From Siderastrea siderea (lineage: Eukaryota; Cnidaria; Anthozoa; Scleractinia; Rhizangiidae), in NCBI GenBank assembly GCA_964030785.1, contig OZ034967.1, positions 68,625,913 through 68,689,912 of the forward strand: a stretch of 64,000 nucleotides of DNA, read 5' to 3'. The position numbers and the translations under genes are program-made. The notes under the pieces were generated by a model. That model was not told where the DNA came from and ran no database searches. It saw nothing but the letters and a program-made list of their open reading frames with translations. Positions within the stretch are counted from its first letter, which is position 1; the number at the start of each line of letters is the position of its first letter. Shown piece after piece: positions 1 through 13,098 of the stretch.

Positions 1-1602
1 ATAGAGTCCATTGGCAAACTCACAACTCCATTATGAAGGAAGAAGTGGTATAACAAAGAAACAATTGCCATGCATCTGTCTTGCCACTGACAAATGACTG
101 TTTACCAAGGCAGCACAGGACACTATCAAGCAAAATCTGCCCTTTACCACGAGTGAGAATTATCATGATGATGATGATGATCTTTTGTATATTAATTTGC
201 TATTCCTGTCATAATATAACATTACATCACAATGCCTGTTATGATCACATCACTGTAAATTCATGTGACCCTCCTAGCTCTTTCACTGCCTATTTTTTCA
301 TGGCTCTCCCTTTTCAGGGACCTATTTACACTCCCCTCCCCCCTGCTAATTTCTGACAAGTCCCTAAGATTGACCAGATAATGAATTGTCACTTTTCCTT
401 TGAGTGACTCCCAGAATTTAAACCATATCTCAATCAATAGGAGCCATGAGTAGGTTCATCATTGTGATATATCTCTCTGCCCAGTAAATATGCCTACCCC
501 TGCCCTTCCCAAGGCTGCCAACCTGCAACCCAATCCCATGAAACAAAATCAAATGTAACAATTTCTGTCCATAATTATAGGAGGGTGATACCCTTTTAAG
601 GTTAAAAACACCTGAAAGTGTTTCACTTGTGAGAATGGTGACATTTAACAACAGCAAGAACATGTTTAGTTGCCTTCAGTCTGACAAGAAATCTAAGCTT
701 ATACAAGGATTTTCATTGAGCAGCAAGTTCTCCTTCATTCTCACCTGAAAGACCAATGGAAAACAGCTCAGAATGGGTGCCAGCCAATGTTCCTCATGCA
801 GGCCATGTCAACCTGCCAAAAAATTTAGACATTAAGTCTTATCTAAAACTGCATGGTGAGTCCCTAATCTAAGCTAGACAAGGGTCTTTCCACAGTATTG
901 CGAAGGCATTGCATGAGTGCAAATGTACCATCACGGTGCACATGCAGATGTGAGATAAGAAAAGGCTGTAAAATTGTCATAGAAAATGATCTCTTTTGCC
1001 AGCCATCTAAGTTAAAATTAATATTCCTCAGACACTTTTCCTCCCTGTAGCAGCATTCCCCTTAGCAACCAAATTTCCCCTCCAGAACAGAAACTAATCA
1101 TTATTTCTTTTGCACACCTTACATCCTGTTTTTCTAAATAAAGAAGTTAATTAAAGTAAAATAAGAAAGACTAAAATGAAGCTGTTAACAAACTATTAGA
1201 GCAGCAGAAGTAATATAACTGACAGATTACCATAATTTACCAACAGATGCCATTGCAATTTTTAACAAGTTAAAAATCTGGTAGCAGTAATCCAAAGCTG
1301 GAATTTTCATTCTCCAGTGAAAACTGGGACTAAAGGCTGCTAGAATATTAGCACTCACAATCTGGATTTTTTCCTGGTCTCTTGATACATTCAACGTGAA
1401 GTTTCAGCTTTTGTCACCAGTCTCATCTACCTTCTTAAATGTCAAAATGCAAGAGCCCCCTGTGGAGTCACCATGACAACAGTTTTAACCAAACATACAA
1501 GTTTGAACAGAAGGATGTTTATACTGTTGAATGGCTTCAATTTTATTCTCTAGTCACTGGATTGAAAAATTTTCATTTTTTCACCACTCATGTGGAATGG
1601 CC
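1..1602. other. Stretch without a supported gene, left of the satellite
   Basis: AT-rich non-coding sequence. Open frames are under 95 codons and none resembles a known protein. A segment near 745-812 (minus) has splice-like edges but is closed in all frames. A short ATG/GAT microsatellite lies near 165-182. Confidence 0.6.
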
Positions 1603-1636
1603 TAAGACCCTTTTTGTGTTGTCAGGCCTCATCTTA
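1603..1636 (+). repeat. Left arm of inverted repeat bounding the satellite
   Basis: TAAGACCCTTTTTG, nine bases, then GCCTCATCTTA. The reverse complement of 13065-13098 has the same two blocks with the same nine-base spacing, 25 of 25 identical in the blocks. The last bases overlap the first bases of the first satellite unit. Confidence 0.75.
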
Positions 1637-4600
1637 AGGATAAAAAAATCTAAAGCAAGGAACAGTGAGTTGTTTCAACATGCAAACCACACAGAACTAG
1701 GCCTCATGTTTACTTAGTAGTTTCCAGGGTGCACATACAGGACCACAGACAGGAGGGTACAATGGGTGCCCCCCCTCCCCCACAGGTTACAAAGGTCAGC
1801 CCAATCGGGGAGGGAGGGTCTAGTATACAGCAAAACCTACATGTACAGTTCGTACACTGTGACCATCCAGGTGAGAGTAATACAGAAAAGAACTACTGTT
1901 GGTGACTGACATTTCGACAACCTGAGCAGAAGTGCCAAAAGAGCCATTTCAGACAAGGTCATGCCAGTACAAGGATGACCATACAAATTTCTAAATTTTT
2001 AGTTTTTTATTTACCTGTCATAGCTTGGTCTTGGAACAAAGCTTAAATGCGTCAGTCATACGATGTTCTGATAAAAAAATACAGGAATTGAATTGACAAG
2101 ATTCTAAAAATATAAGAAATGGATGATTCTAAAATTCTCTAGTCTAAGAATTCTTAAGGATAAAAAAATCTAAAGCAAGGAACAGTGAGTTGTTTCAACA
2201 TGCAAACCACACAGAACTAGGCCTCATGTTTACTTAGTAGTTTCCAGGATGCACATACAGGACCACAGACAGGAGGGTACAATGGGTGCCCCCCCTCCCC
2301 CACAGGTTACAAAGGTCAGCCCAATCGGGGAGGGAGGGTCTAGTATACAGCAAAACCTACATGTACAGTTCGTACACTGTGACCATCCAGGTGAGAGTAA
2401 TACAGAAAAGAACTACTGTTGGTGACTGACATTTCGACAACCTGAGCAGAAGTGCCAAAAGAGCCATTTCAGACAAGGTCATGCCAGTACAAGGATGACC
2501 ATACAAATTTCTAAATTTTTAGTTTTTTATTTACCTGTCATAGCTTGGTCTTGGAACAAAGCTTAAATGCGTCAGTCATACGATGTTCTGATAAAAAAAT
2601 ACAGGAATTGAATTGACAAGATTCTAAAAATATAAGAAATGGATGATTCTAAAATTCTCTAGTCTAAGAATTCTTAAGGATAAAAAAATCTAAAGCAAGG
2701 AACAGTGAGTTGTTTCAACATGCAAACCACACAGAACTAGGCCTCATGTTTACTTAGTAGTTTCCAGGGTGCACATACAGGACCACAGACAGGAGGGTAC
2801 AATGGGTGCCCCCCCTCCCCCACAGGTTACAAAGGTCAGCCCAATCGGGGAGGGAGGGTCTAGTATACAGCAAAACCTACATGTACAGTTCGTACACTGT
2901 GACCATCCAGGTGAGAGTAATACAGAAAAGAACTACTGTTGGTGACTGACATTTCGACAACCTGAGCAGAAGTGCCAAAAGAGCCATTTCAGACAAGGTC
3001 ATGCCAGTACAAGGATGACCATACAAATTTCTAAATTTTTAGTTTTTTATTTACCTGTCATAGCTTGGTCTTGGAACAAAGCTTAAATGCGTCAGTCATA
3101 CGATGTTCTGATAAAAAAATACAGGAATTGAATTGACAAGATTCTAAAAATATAAGAAATGGATGATTCTAAAATTCTCTAGTCTAAGAATTCTTAAGGA
3201 TAAAAAAATCTAAAGCAAGGAACAGTGAGTTGTTTCAACATGCAAACCACACAGAACTAGGCCTCATGTTTACTTAGTAGTTTCCAGGGTGCACATACAG
3301 GACCACAGACAGGAGGGTACAATGGGTGCCCCCCCTCCCCCACAGGTTACAAAGGTCAGCCCAATCGGGGAGGGAGGGTCTAGTATACAGCAAAACCTAC
3401 ATGTACAGTTCGTACACTGTGACCATCCAGGTGAGAGTAATACAGAAAAGAACTACTGTTGGTGACTGACATTTCGACAACCTGAGCAGAAGTGCCAAAA
3501 GAGCCATTTCAGACAAGGTCATGCCAGTACAAGGATGACCATACAAATTTCTAAATTTTTAGTTTTTTATTTACCTGTCATAGCTTGGTCTTGGAACAAA
3601 GCTTAAATGCGTCAGTCATACGATGTTCTGATAAAAAAATACAGGAATTGAATTGACAAGATTCTAAAAATATAAGAAATGGATGATTCTAAAATTCTCT
3701 AGTCTAAGAATTCTTAAGGATAAAAAAATCTAAAGCAAGGAACAGTGAGTTGTTTCAACATGCAAACCACACAGAACTAGGCCTCATGTTTACTTAGTAG
3801 TTTCCAGGGTGCACATACAGGACCACAGACAGGAGGGTACAATGGGTGCCCCCCCTCCCCCACAGGTTACAAAGGTCAGCCCAATCGGGGAGGGAGGGTC
3901 TAGTATACAGCAAAACCTACATGTACAGTTCGTACACTGTGACCATCCAGGTGAGAGTAATACAGAAAAGAACTACTGTTGGTGACTGACATTTCGACAA
4001 CCTGAGCAGAAGTGCCAAAAGAGCCATTTCAGACAAGGTCATGCCAGTACAAGGATGACCATACAAATTTCTAAATTTTTAGTTTTTTATTTACCTGTCA
4101 TAGCTTGGTCTTGGAACAAAGCTTAAATGCGTCAGTCATACGATGTTCTGATAAAAAAATACAGGAATTGAATTGACAAGATTCTAAAAATATAAGAAAT
4201 GGATGATTCTAAAATTCTCTAGTCTAAGAATTCTTAAGGATAAAAAAATCTAAAGCAAGGAACAGTGAGTTGTTTCAACATGCAAACCACACAGAACTAG
4301 GCCTCATGTTTACTTAGTAGTTTCCAGGGTGCACATACAGGACCACAGACAGGAGGGTACAATGGGTGCCCCCCCTCCCCCACAGGTTACAAAGGTCAGC
4401 CCAATCGGGGAGGGAGGGTCTAGTATACAGCAAAACCTACATGTACAGTTCGTACACTGTGACCATCCAGGTGAGAGTAATACAGAAAAGAACTACTGTT
4501 GGTGACTGACATTTCGACAACCTGAGCAGAAGTGCCAAAAGAGCCATTTCAGACAAGGTCATGCCAGTACAAGGATGACCATACAAATTTCTAAATTTTT

Positions 4601-7600
4601 AGTTTTTTATTTACCTGTCATAGCTTGGTCTTGGAACAAAGCTTAAATGCGTCAGTCATACGATGTTCTGATAAAAAAATACAGGAATTGAATTGACAAG
4701 ATTCTAAAAATATAAGAAATGGATGATTCTAAAATTCTCTAGTCTAAGAATTCTTAAGGATAAAAAAATCTAAAGCAAGGAACAGTGAGTTGTTTCAACA
4801 TGCAAACCACACAGAACTAGGCCTCATGTTTACTTAGTAGTTTCCAGGGTGCACATACAGGACCACAGACAGGAGGGTACAATGGGTGCCCCCCCTCCCC
4901 CACAGGTTACAAAGGTCAGCCCAATCGGGGAGGGAGGGTCTAGTATACAGCAAAACCTACATGTACAGTTCGTACACTGTGACCATCCAGGTGAGAGTAA
5001 TACAGAAAAGAACTACTGTTGGTGACTGACATTTCGACAACCTGAGCAGAAGTGCCAAAAGAGCCATTTCAGACAAGGTCATGCCAGTACAAGGATGACC
5101 ATACAAATTTCTAAATTTTTAGTTTTTTATTTACCTGTCATAGCTTGGTCTTGGAACAAAGCTTAAATGCGTCAGTCATACGATGTTCTGATAAAAAAAT
5201 ACAGGAATTGAATTGACAAGATTCTAAAAATATAAGAAATGGATGATTCTAAAATTCTCTAGTCTAAGAATTCTTAAGGATAAAAAAATCTAAAGCAAGG
5301 AACAGTGAGTTGTTTCAACATGCAAACCACACAGAACTAGGCCTCATGTTTACTTAGTAGTTTCCAGGGTGCACATACAGGACCACAGACAGGAGGGTAC
5401 AATGGGTGCCCCCCCTCCCCCACAGGTTACAAAGGTCAGCCCAATCGGGGAGGGAGGGTCTAGTATACAGCAAAACCTACATGTACAGTTCGTACACTGT
5501 GACCATCCAGGTGAGAGTAATACAGAAAAGAACTACTGTTGGTGACTGACATTTCGACAACCTGAGCAGAAGTGCCAAAAGAGCCATTTCAGACAAGGTC
5601 ATGCCAGTACAAGGATGACCATACAAATTTCTAAATTTTTAGTTTTTTATTTACCTGTCATAGCTTGGTCTTGGAACAAAGCTTAAATGCGTCAGTCATA
5701 CGATGTTCTGATAAAAAAATACAGGAATTGAATTGACAAGATTCTAAAAATATAAGAAATGGATGATTCTAAAATTCTCTAGTCTAAGAATTCTTAAGGA
5801 TAAAAAAATCTAAAGCAAGGAACAGTGAGTTGTTTCAACATGCAAACCACACAGAACTAGGCCTCATGTTTACTTAGTAGTTTCCAGGGTGCACATACAG
5901 GACCACAGACAGGAGGGTACAATGGGTGCCCCCCCTCCCCCACAGGTTACAAAGGTCAGCCCAATCGGGGAGGGAGGGTCTAGTATACAGCAAAACCTAC
6001 ATGTACAGTTCGTACACTGTGACCATCCAGGTGAGAGTAATACAGAAAAGAACTACTGTTGGTGACTGACATTTCGACAACCTGAGCAGAAGTGCCAAAA
6101 GAGCCATTTCAGACAAGGTCATGCCAGTACAAGGATGACCATACAAATTTCTAAATTTTTAGTTTTTTATTTACCTGTCATAGCTTGGTCTTGGAACAAA
6201 GCTTAAATGCGTCAGTCATACGATGTTCTGATAAAAAAATACAGGAATTGAATTGACAAGATTCTAAAAATATAAGAAATGGATGATTCTAAAATTCTCT
6301 AGTCTAAGAATTCTTAAGGATAAAAAAATCTAAAGCAAGGAACAGTGAGTTGTTTCAACATGCAAACCACACAGAACTAGGCCTCATGTTTACTTAGTAG
6401 TTTCCAGGGTGCACATACAGGACCACAGACAGGAGGGTACAATGGGTGCCCCCCCTCCCCCACAGGTTACAAAGGTCAGCCCAATCGGGGAGGGAGGGTC
6501 TAGTATACAGCAAAACCTACATGTACAGTTCGTACACTGTGACCATCCAGGTGAGAGTAATACAGAAAAGAACTACTGTTGGTGACTGACATTTCGACAA
6601 CCTGAGCAGAAGTGCCAAAAGAGCCATTTCAGACAAGGTCATGCCAGTACAAGGATGACCATACAAATTTCTAAATTTTTAGTTTTTTATTTACCTGTCA
6701 TAGCTTGGTCTTGGAACAAAGCTTAAATGCGTCAGTCATACGATGTTCTGATAAAAAAATACAGGAATTGAATTGACAAGATTCTAAAAATATAAGAAAT
6801 GGATGATTCTAAAATTCTCTAGTCTAAGAATTCTTAAGGATAAAAAAATCTAAAGCAAGGAACAGTGAGTTGTTTCAACATGCAAACCACACAGAACTAG
6901 GCCTCATGTTTACTTAGTAGTTTCCAGGGTGCACATACAGGACCACAGACAGGAGGGTACAATGGGTGCCCCCCCTCCCCCACAGGTTACAAAGGTCAGC
7001 CCAATCGGGGAGGGAGGGTCTAGTATACAGCAAAACCTACATGTACAGTTCGTACACTGTGACCATCCAGGTGAGAGTAATACAGAAAAGAACTACTGTT
7101 GGTGACTGACATTTCGACAACCTGAGCAGAAGTGCCAAAAGAGCCATTTCAGACAAGGTCATGCCAGTACAAGGATGACCATACAAATTTCTAAATTTTT
7201 AGTTTTTTATTTACCTGTCATAGCTTGGTCTTGGAACAAAGCTTAAATGCGTCAGTCATACGATGTTCTGATAAAAAAATACAGGAATTGAATTGACAAG
7301 ATTCTAAAAATATAAGAAATGGATGATTCTAAAATTCTCTAGTCTAAGAATTCTTAAGGATAAAAAAATCTAAAGCAAGGAACAGTGAGTTGTTTCAACA
7401 TGCAAACCACACAGAACTAGGCCTCATGTTTACTTAGTAGTTTCCAGGGTGCACATACAGGACCACAGACAGGAGGGTACAATGGGTGCCCCCCCTCCCC
7501 CACAGGTTACAAAGGTCAGCCCAATCGGGGAGGGAGGGTCTAGTATACAGCAAAACCTACATGTACAGTTCGTACACTGTGACCATCCAGGTGAGAGTAA

Positions 7601-10600
7601 TACAGAAAAGAACTACTGTTGGTGACTGACATTTCGACAACCTGAGCAGAAGTGCCAAAAGAGCCATTTCAGACAAGGTCATGCCAGTACAAGGATGACC
7701 ATACAAATTTCTAAATTTTTAGTTTTTTATTTACCTGTCATAGCTTGGTCTTGGAACAAAGCTTAAATGCGTCAGTCATACGATGTTCTGATAAAAAAAT
7801 ACAGGAATTGAATTGACAAGATTCTAAAAATATAAGAAATGGATGATTCTAAAATTCTCTAGTCTAAGAATTCTTAAGGATAAAAAAATCTAAAGCAAGG
7901 AACAGTGAGTTGTTTCAACATGCAAACCACACAGAACTAGGCCTCATGTTTACTTAGTAGTTTCCAGGGTGCACATACAGGACCACAGACAGGAGGGTAC
8001 AATGGGTGCCCCCCCTCCCCCACAGGTTACAAAGGTCAGCCCAATCGGGGAGGGAGGGTCTAGTATACAGCAAAACCTACATGTACAGTTCGTACACTGT
8101 GACCATCCAGGTGAGAGTAATACAGAAAAGAACTACTGTTGGTGACTGACATTTCGACAACCTGAGCAGAAGTGCCAAAAGAGCCATTTCAGACAAGGTC
8201 ATGCCAGTACAAGGATGACCATACAAATTTCTAAATTTTTAGTTTTTTATTTACCTGTCATAGCTTGGTCTTGGAACAAAGCTTAAATGCGTCAGTCATA
8301 CGATGTTCTGATAAAAAAATACAGGAATTGAATTGACAAGATTCCAAAAATATAAGAAATGGATGATTCTAAAATTCTCTAGTCTAAGAATTCTTAAGGA
8401 TAAAAAAATCTAAAGCAAGGAACAGTGAGTTGTTTCAACATGCAAACCACACAGAACTAGGCCTCATGTTTACTTAGTAGTTTCCAGGGTGCACATACAG
8501 GACCACAGACAGGAGGGTACAATGGGTGCCCCCCCTCCCCCACAGGTTACAAAGGTCAGCCCAATCGGGGAGGGAGGGTCTAGTATACAGCAAAACCTAC
8601 ATGTACAGTTCGTACACTGTGACCATCCAGGTGAGAGTAATACAGAAAAGAACTACTGTTGGTGACTGACATTTCGACAACCTGAGCAGAAGTGCCAAAA
8701 GAGCCATTTCAGACAAGGTCATGCCAGTACAAGGATGACCATACAAATTTCTAAATTTTTAGTTTTTTATTTACCTGTCATAGCTTGGTCTTGGAACAAA
8801 GCTTAAATGCGTCAGTCATACGATGTTCTGATAAAAAAATACAGGAATTGAATTGACAAGATTCTAAAAATATAAGAAATGGATGATTCTAAAATTCTCT
8901 AGTCTAAGAATTCTTAAGGATAAAAAAATCTAAAGCAAGGAACAGTGAGTTGTTTCAACATGCAAACCACACAGAACTAGGCCTCATGTTTACTTAGTAG
9001 TTTCCAGGGTGCACATACAGGACCACAGACAGGAGGGTACAATGGGTGCCCCCCCTCCCCCACAGGTTACAAAGGTCAGCCCAATCGGGGAGGGAGGGTC
9101 TAGTATACAGCAAAACCTACATGTACAGTTCGTACACTGTGACCATCCAGGTGAGAGTAATACAGAAAAGAACTACTGTTGGTGACTGACATTTCGACAA
9201 CCTGAGCAGAAGTGCCAAAAGAGCCATTTCAGACAAGGTCATGCCAGTACAAGGATGACCATACAAATTTCTAAATTTTTAGTTTTTTATTTACCTGTCA
9301 TAGCTTGGTCTTGGAACAAAGCTTAAATGCGTCAGTCATACGATGTTCTGATAAAAAAATACAGGAATTGAATTGACAAGATTCTAAAAATATAAGAAAT
9401 GGATGATTCTAAAATTCTCTAGTCTAAGAATTCTTAAGGATAAAAAAATCTAAAGCAAGGAACAGTGAGTTGTTTCAACATGCAAACCACACAGAACTAG
9501 GCCTCATGTTTACTTAGTAGTTTCCAGGGTGCACATACAGGACCACAGACAGGAGGGTACAATGGGTGCCCCCCCTCCCCCACAGGTTACAAAGGTCAGC
9601 CCAATCGGGGAGGGAGGGTCTAGTATACAGCAAAACCTACATGTACAGTTCGTACACTGTGACCATCCAGGTGAGAGTAATACAGAAAAGAACTACTGTT
9701 GGTGACTGACATTTCGACAACCTGAGCAGAAGTGCCAAAAGAGCCATTTCAGACAAGGTCATGCCAGTACAAGGATGACCATACAAATTTCTAAATTTTT
9801 AGTTTTTTATTTACCTGTCATAGCTTGGTCTTGGAACAAAGCTTAAATGCGTCAGTCATACGATGTTCTGATAAAAAAATACAGGAATTGAATTGACAAG
9901 ATTCTAAAAATATAAGAAATGGATGATTCTAAAATTCTCTAGTCTAAGAATTCTTAAGGATAAAAAAATCTAAAGCAAGGAACAGTGAGTTGTTTCAACA
10001 TGCAAACCACACAGAACTAGGCCTCATGTTTACTTAGTAGTTTCCAGGGTGCACATACAGGACCACAGACAGGAGGGTACAATGGGTGCCCCCCCTCCCC
10101 CACAGGTTACAAAGGTCAGCCCAATCGGGGAGGGAGGGTCTAGTATACAGCAAAACCTACATGTACAGTTCGTACACTGTGACCATCCAGGTGAGAGTAA
10201 TACAGAAAAGAACTACTGTTGGTGACTGACATTTCGACAACCTGAGCAGAAGTGCCAAAAGAGCCATTTCAGACAAGGTCATGCCAGTACAAGGATGACC
10301 ATACAAATTTCTAAATTTTTAGTTTTTTATTTACCTGTCATAGCTTGGTCTTGGAACAAAGCTTAAATGCGTCAGTCATACGATGTTCTGATAAAAAAAT
10401 ACAGGAATTGAATTGACAAGATTCTAAAAATATAAGAAATGGATGATTCTAAAATTCTCTAGTCTAAGAATTCTTAAGGATAAAAAAATCTAAAGCAAGG
10501 AACAGTGAGTTGTTTCAACATGCAAACCACACAGAACTAGGCCTCATGTTTACTTAGTAGTTTCCAGGGTGCACATACAGGACCACAGACAGGAGGGTAC

Positions 10601-13069
10601 AATGGGTGCCCCCCCTCCCCCACAGGTTACAAAGGTCAGCCCAATCGGGGAGGGAGGGTCTAGTATACAGCAAAACCTACATGTACAGTTCGTACACTGT
10701 GACCATCCAGGTGAGAGTAATACAGAAAAGAACTACTGTTGGTGACTGACATTTCGACAACCTGAGCAGAAGTGCCAAAAGAGCCATTTCAGACAAGGTC
10801 ATGCCAGTACAAGGATGACCATACAAATTTCTAAATTTTTAGTTTTTTATTTACCTGTCATAGCTTGGTCTTGGAACAAAGCTTAAATGCGTCAGTCATA
10901 CGATGTTCTGATAAAAAAATACAGGAATTGAATTGACAAGATTCTAAAAATATAAGAAATGGATGATTCTAAAATTCTCTAGTCTAAGAATTCTTAAGGA
11001 TAAAAAAATCTAAAGCAAGGAACAGTGAGTTGTTTCAACATGCAAACCACACAGAACTAGGCCTCATGTTTACTTAGTAGTTTCCAGGGTGCACATACAG
11101 GACCACAGACAGGAGGGTACAATGGGTGCCCCCCCTCCCCCACAGGTTACAAAGGTCAGCCCAATCGGGGAGGGAGGGTCTAGTATACAGCAAAACCTAC
11201 ATGTACAGTTCGTACACTGTGACCATCCAGGTGAGAGTAATACAGAAAAGAACTACTGTTGGTGACTGACATTTCGACAACCTGAGCAGAAGTGCCAAAA
11301 GAGCCATTTCAGACAAGGTCATGCCAGTACAAGGATGACCATACAAATTTCTAAATTTTTAGTTTTTTATTTACCTGTCATAGCTTGGTCTTGGAACAAA
11401 GCTTAAATGCGTCAGTCATACGATGTTCTGATAAAAAAATACAGGAATTGAATTGACAAGATTCTAAAAATATAAGAAATGGATGATTCTAAAATTCTCT
11501 AGTCTAAGAATTCTTAAGGATAAAAAAATCTAAAGCAAGGAACAGTGAGTTGTTTCAACATGCAAACCACACAGAACTAGGCCTCATGTTTACTTAGTAG
11601 TTTCCAGGGTGCACATACAGGACCACAGACAGGAGGGTACAATGGGTGCCCCCCCTCCCCCACAGGTTACAAAGGTCAGCCCAATCGGGGAGGGAGGGTC
11701 TAGTATACAGCAAAACCTACATGTACAGTTCGTACACTGTGACCATCCAGGTGAGAGTAATACAGAAAAGAACTACTGTTGGTGACTGACATTTCGACAA
11801 CCTGAGCAGAAGTGCCAAAAGAGCCATTTCAGACAAGGTCATGCCAGTACAAGGATGACCATACAAATTTCTAAATTTTTAGTTTTTTATTTACCTGTCA
11901 TAGCTTGGTCTTGGAACAAAGCTTAAATGCGTCAGTCATACGATGTTCTGATAAAAAAATACAGGAATTGAATTGACAAGATTCTAAAAATATAAGAAAT
12001 GGATGATTCTAAAATTCTCTAGTCTAAGAATTCTTAAGGATAAAAAAATCTAAAGCAAGGAACAGTGAGTTGTTTCAACATGCAAACCACACAGAACTAG
12101 GCCTCATGTTTACTTAGTAGTTTCCAGGGTGCACATACAGGACCACAGACAGGAGGGTACAATGGGTGCCCCCCCTCCCCCACAGGTTACAAAGGTCAGC
12201 CCAATCGGGGAGGGAGGGTCTAGTATACAGCAAAACCTACATGTACAGTTCGTACACTGTGACCATCCAGGTGAGAGTAATACAGAAAAGAACTACTGTT
12301 GGTGACTGACATTTCGACAACCTGAGCAGAAGTGCCAAAAGAGCCATTTCAGACAAGGTCATGCCAGTACAAGGATGACCATACAAATTTCTAAATTTTT
12401 AGTTTTTTATTTACCTGTCATAGCTTGGTCTTGGAACAAAGCTTAAATGCGTCAGTCATACGATGTTCTGATAAAAAAATACAGGAATTGAATTGACAAG
12501 ATTCTAAAAATATAAGAAATGGATGATTCTAAAATTCTCTAGTCTAAGAATTCTTAAGGATAAAAAAATCTAAAGCAAGGAACAGTGAGTTGTTTCAACA
12601 TGCAAACCACACAGAACTAGGCCTCATGTTTACTTAGTAGTTTCCAGGGTGCACATACAGGACCACAGACAGGAGGGTACAATGGGTGCCCCCCCTCCCC
12701 CACAGGTTACAAAGGTCAGCCCAATCGGGGAGGGAGGGTCTAGTATACAGCAAAACCTACATGTACAGTTCGTACACTGTGACCATCCAGGTGAGAGTAA
12801 TACAGAAAAGAACTACTGTTGGTGACTGACATTTCGACAACCTGAGCAGAAGTGCCAAAAGAGCCATTTCAGACAAGGTCATGCCAGTACAAGGATGACC
12901 ATACAAATTTCTAAATTTTTAGTTTTTTATTTACCTGTCATAGCTTGGTCTTGGAACAAAGCTTAAATGCGTCAGTCATACGATGTTCTGATAAAAAAAT
13001 ACAGGAATTGAATTGACAAGATTCTAAAAATATAAGAAATGGATGATTCTAAAATTCTCTAGTCTAAGA
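1632..13069. repeat. Satellite array: 22 tandem copies of a 520-bp unit
   Basis: The block beginning TAAAAAAATCTAAAGC recurs at 1641, 2161, 2681 and so on to 12561, always 520 bases apart. The total of 11,438 bases is 22 units less two bases. By eye only two substitutions stand out: A at 2249 in copy 2, and C at 8345. Each unit contains a C-rich and a G-rich tract, with GGGGAGGGAGGG on the plus strand. It also has a segment of about 85 bases related to the Penelope-type repeat at 51780-51860, including a degenerate hammerhead-like sequence on the minus strand (1903-1952 in the first unit). There is no open frame of note. The near-identity means very recent amplification, continuing homogenisation, or an assembly effect. 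Confidence 0.98.
1903..1952 (-). ncRNA. Degenerate hammerhead-ribozyme-like segment, one per satellite unit
   Basis: Read on the minus strand, this part of the unit keeps CTCAGGTTGTCGAAA and TGTCAGTCA, which match the 3' half of the hammerhead-like sequence at 51824-51870. The first core box, CTGATGA there, is CTGAAAT here, and about a dozen bases are inserted in the stem II region. It recurs every 520 bases through the array. Since the G8 and A9 positions are lost, I expect it to be catalytically dead. It shows descent from a Penelope-associated repeat, not function. Confidence 0.5.
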
Positions 13070-13098
13070 TGAGGCGCCATTTTTCAAAAAGGGTCTTA
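13065..13098 (-). repeat. Right arm of inverted repeat bounding the satellite
   Basis: TAAGATGAGGC, nine bases, CAAAAAGGGTCTTA: the inverted partner of 1603-1636. The last satellite unit runs directly into this arm. Just outside it, 13107-13126 also resembles 1606-1626 in direct orientation (GACCC..TTTTGTGTTGT.AGG). Confidence 0.75.

Noticed and set aside
745..812. Minus-strand segment flanked by AG and GT like an internal exon
   Set aside because: All three frames contain stops, including right at the acceptor for the most protein-like frame.
1439..1717. 92-codon plus-strand open frame
   Set aside because: It runs across the inverted-repeat arm into the satellite and resembles no protein.
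1632..13069. CRISPR-like array
   Set aside because: Head-to-tail 520-bp repeats with no unique spacers, in a eukaryote; this is satellite DNA.
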